The translations under genes and the position numbers were made by a program. DNA of 14,700 bases, from NCBI GenBank assembly GCA_021795055.1, contig JAJYPW010000008.1:1-14700 (forward strand), written 5' to 3'. Of this stretch, positions 13,966-14,700 are shown in pieces. Within the stretch, counting starts at the first letter, position 1. Each line of letters starts with the position of its first letter. This DNA comes from Thermoplasmata archaeon. Lineage in GTDB: Archaea; Thermoplasmatota; Thermoplasmata; Thermoplasmatales; Thermoplasmataceae. The notes beneath the pieces were generated by a model that searched no databases, was not told the DNA's origin, and was given only the letters and a program-made list of their open reading frames with translations.

Positions 13966-14700
13966 TTGAAGACTACCCTCATAATCGCCGAGAAATTCGA
14001 TGCCGCCAGGCGCATCTCCTATATTCTTTCCGGGGGGACATCCAAGCAGAAGAGAACTGCCGGCATGAATTATATTGAATTTTCAGATGGAAACGAACGT
14101 AACGTTATGGTTCCGCTCAGCGGCCACATCGTCGAACTTGACTTCCCGGAAGAATTTCACGACTGGTCGAAGTCCGACCTTTCCCGTATGGTTTCCAGCG
14201 ATCTGATAACCAAGGTAAAGAACAAGATTGCACATTCAACGCTGAAGACGCTTGCCGCGGAAGCAGACAGGATAATCGTCGCAACCGACTACGACAGGGA
14301 AGGTGAGCTTATCGGGAAGGAAACCCTCGACCTGATCGGTGCCGATCCGCTCTCGGAGAAGATCGCAAGGGCCAGGTTCAGTTCCCTCACGGGGCCGGAG
14401 ATCAAGAGTTCTTTTTCGGAACTGATAAAGCTGGACGGGGACATAGCCGATTCGGCGCAGGCAAGGGAGGAAATTGACCTTATTTGGGGGTCGGTCCTGA
14501 CCAGGTTTTTTTCAGTGGCTTCCAAGAGGCTTGGCAACAATTTCCTTTCTATCGGGAGGGTGCAGACTCCGACGCTGGCACTTATAGTCAAGAGAGAGGA
14601 GGAAATACGGAAGTTCGTTCCGGAAAAATACTGGAGAATAGTCGCCACTTTCTACAAGGATGGCGAATTTACCGGGGAACTGGAAAGCGGCCCCCTGAAG
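13966..14700 (+). CDS. topA: DNA topoisomerase I (type IA), N-terminal part, cut by window edge
   Basis: The first 245 codons of a type IA topoisomerase, which relaxes negatively supercoiled DNA by passing strands through a transient single-strand break. The N-terminus LKTTLIIAEKFDAARRI is the first Toprim strand, with the catalytic Glu at residue 9. The Toprim acidic motif is ATDYDREGE, with D108, D110 and E112. The typical archaeal segments AREEIDLIWGSVLTR (167-180) and SIGRVQTPTL (195-204) follow. The active-site tyrosine and any zinc-finger domains lie beyond the window. TTG at 13966 is the only common start after the in-frame stop at 13921-13923, and the family N-terminus agrees. The fragment shows no helicase part, so reverse gyrase is not indicated, though a reverse gyrase would carry that part upstream of Toprim and the start here excludes it. 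Confidence 0.95.
   Translation, partial: MKTTLIIAEKFDAARRISYILSGGTSKQKRTAGMNYIEFSDGNERNVMVPLSGHIVELDFPEEFHDWSKSDLSRMVSSDLITKVKNKIAHSTLKTLAAEADRIIVATDYDREGELIGKETLDLIGADPLSEKIARARFSSLTGPEIKSSFSELIKLDGDIADSAQAREEIDLIWGSVLTRFFSVASKRLGNNFLSIGRVQTPTLALIVKREEEIRKFVPEKYWRIVATFYKDGEFTGELESGPLK

Noticed and set aside
13896..14078. Plus-strand 60-codon frame upstream of topA
   Set aside because: It runs out of frame through the conserved topA N-terminus and has no family features.
1..14700. CRISPR arrays, defence islands, insertion sequences, tRNA or rRNA genes
   Set aside because: I looked for spaced direct repeats, terminal inverted repeats, transposase motifs and tRNA-like folds on both strands and saw none.

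Overview
The window looks like a chromosomal segment from a euryarchaeon, most likely of the Thermoplasmata (Thermoplasmatales-like). The grounds are an archaeal-type GAPDH, RadA, an Fe-S XPD helicase the size of the Thermoplasma enzyme, an archaeal ACT-domain regulator, a DRG-family GTPase, exported proteins rich in N-glycosylation sequons, and short TATA elements about 24-30 nt upstream of start codons with little or no leader. The lineage call is inference. I see no rRNA, tRNA, CRISPR array, insertion sequence or integrase.

Layout. Positions 1-962 (minus) hold the N-terminal part of a large exported protein cut by the window edge. Positions 1076-5548 (plus) are a tightly packed run: gap (GAPDH), radA (recombinase), an ACT-domain regulator and xpd (helicase). 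Spacings between genes are 7 nt or less. clc (a CLC anion transporter with CBS domains) follows from its own promoter at 5575 and overlaps a GNAT acetyltransferase. A small NifX/NifB-like protein (8013-8378, plus) meets a minus-strand block end to end. That block, read from high to low coordinates, is a PD-(D/E)XK nuclease-like coiled-coil protein (11343-10171), a HemK/Mtq2-type methyltransferase, and a DRG-family GTPase. A plus-strand pair follows at 11468-12250: a three-helix membrane protein and a winged-helix regulator. Next are two divergent exported-protein genes, one membrane-anchored and sequon-rich (minus) and one PepSY-like (plus). Their shared upstream region holds a perfect 7-4-7 palindrome. 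The window ends in the N-terminal part of DNA topoisomerase I (13966 onward).

How the genes relate. The 1-5.5 kb run joins central metabolism (gap), an amino-acid-sensing regulator and two DNA-repair genes. The methyltransferase and DRG genes both plausibly serve translation. The membrane protein plus winged-helix pair, the palindrome and the two exported proteins form a candidate envelope-related regulatory locus. No defence system or mobile element is evident. The least explained items are the PD-(D/E)XK protein, the membrane/wHTH pair with the palindrome, and a CLC protein that keeps its gating glutamate but appears to lack the internal proton glutamate.
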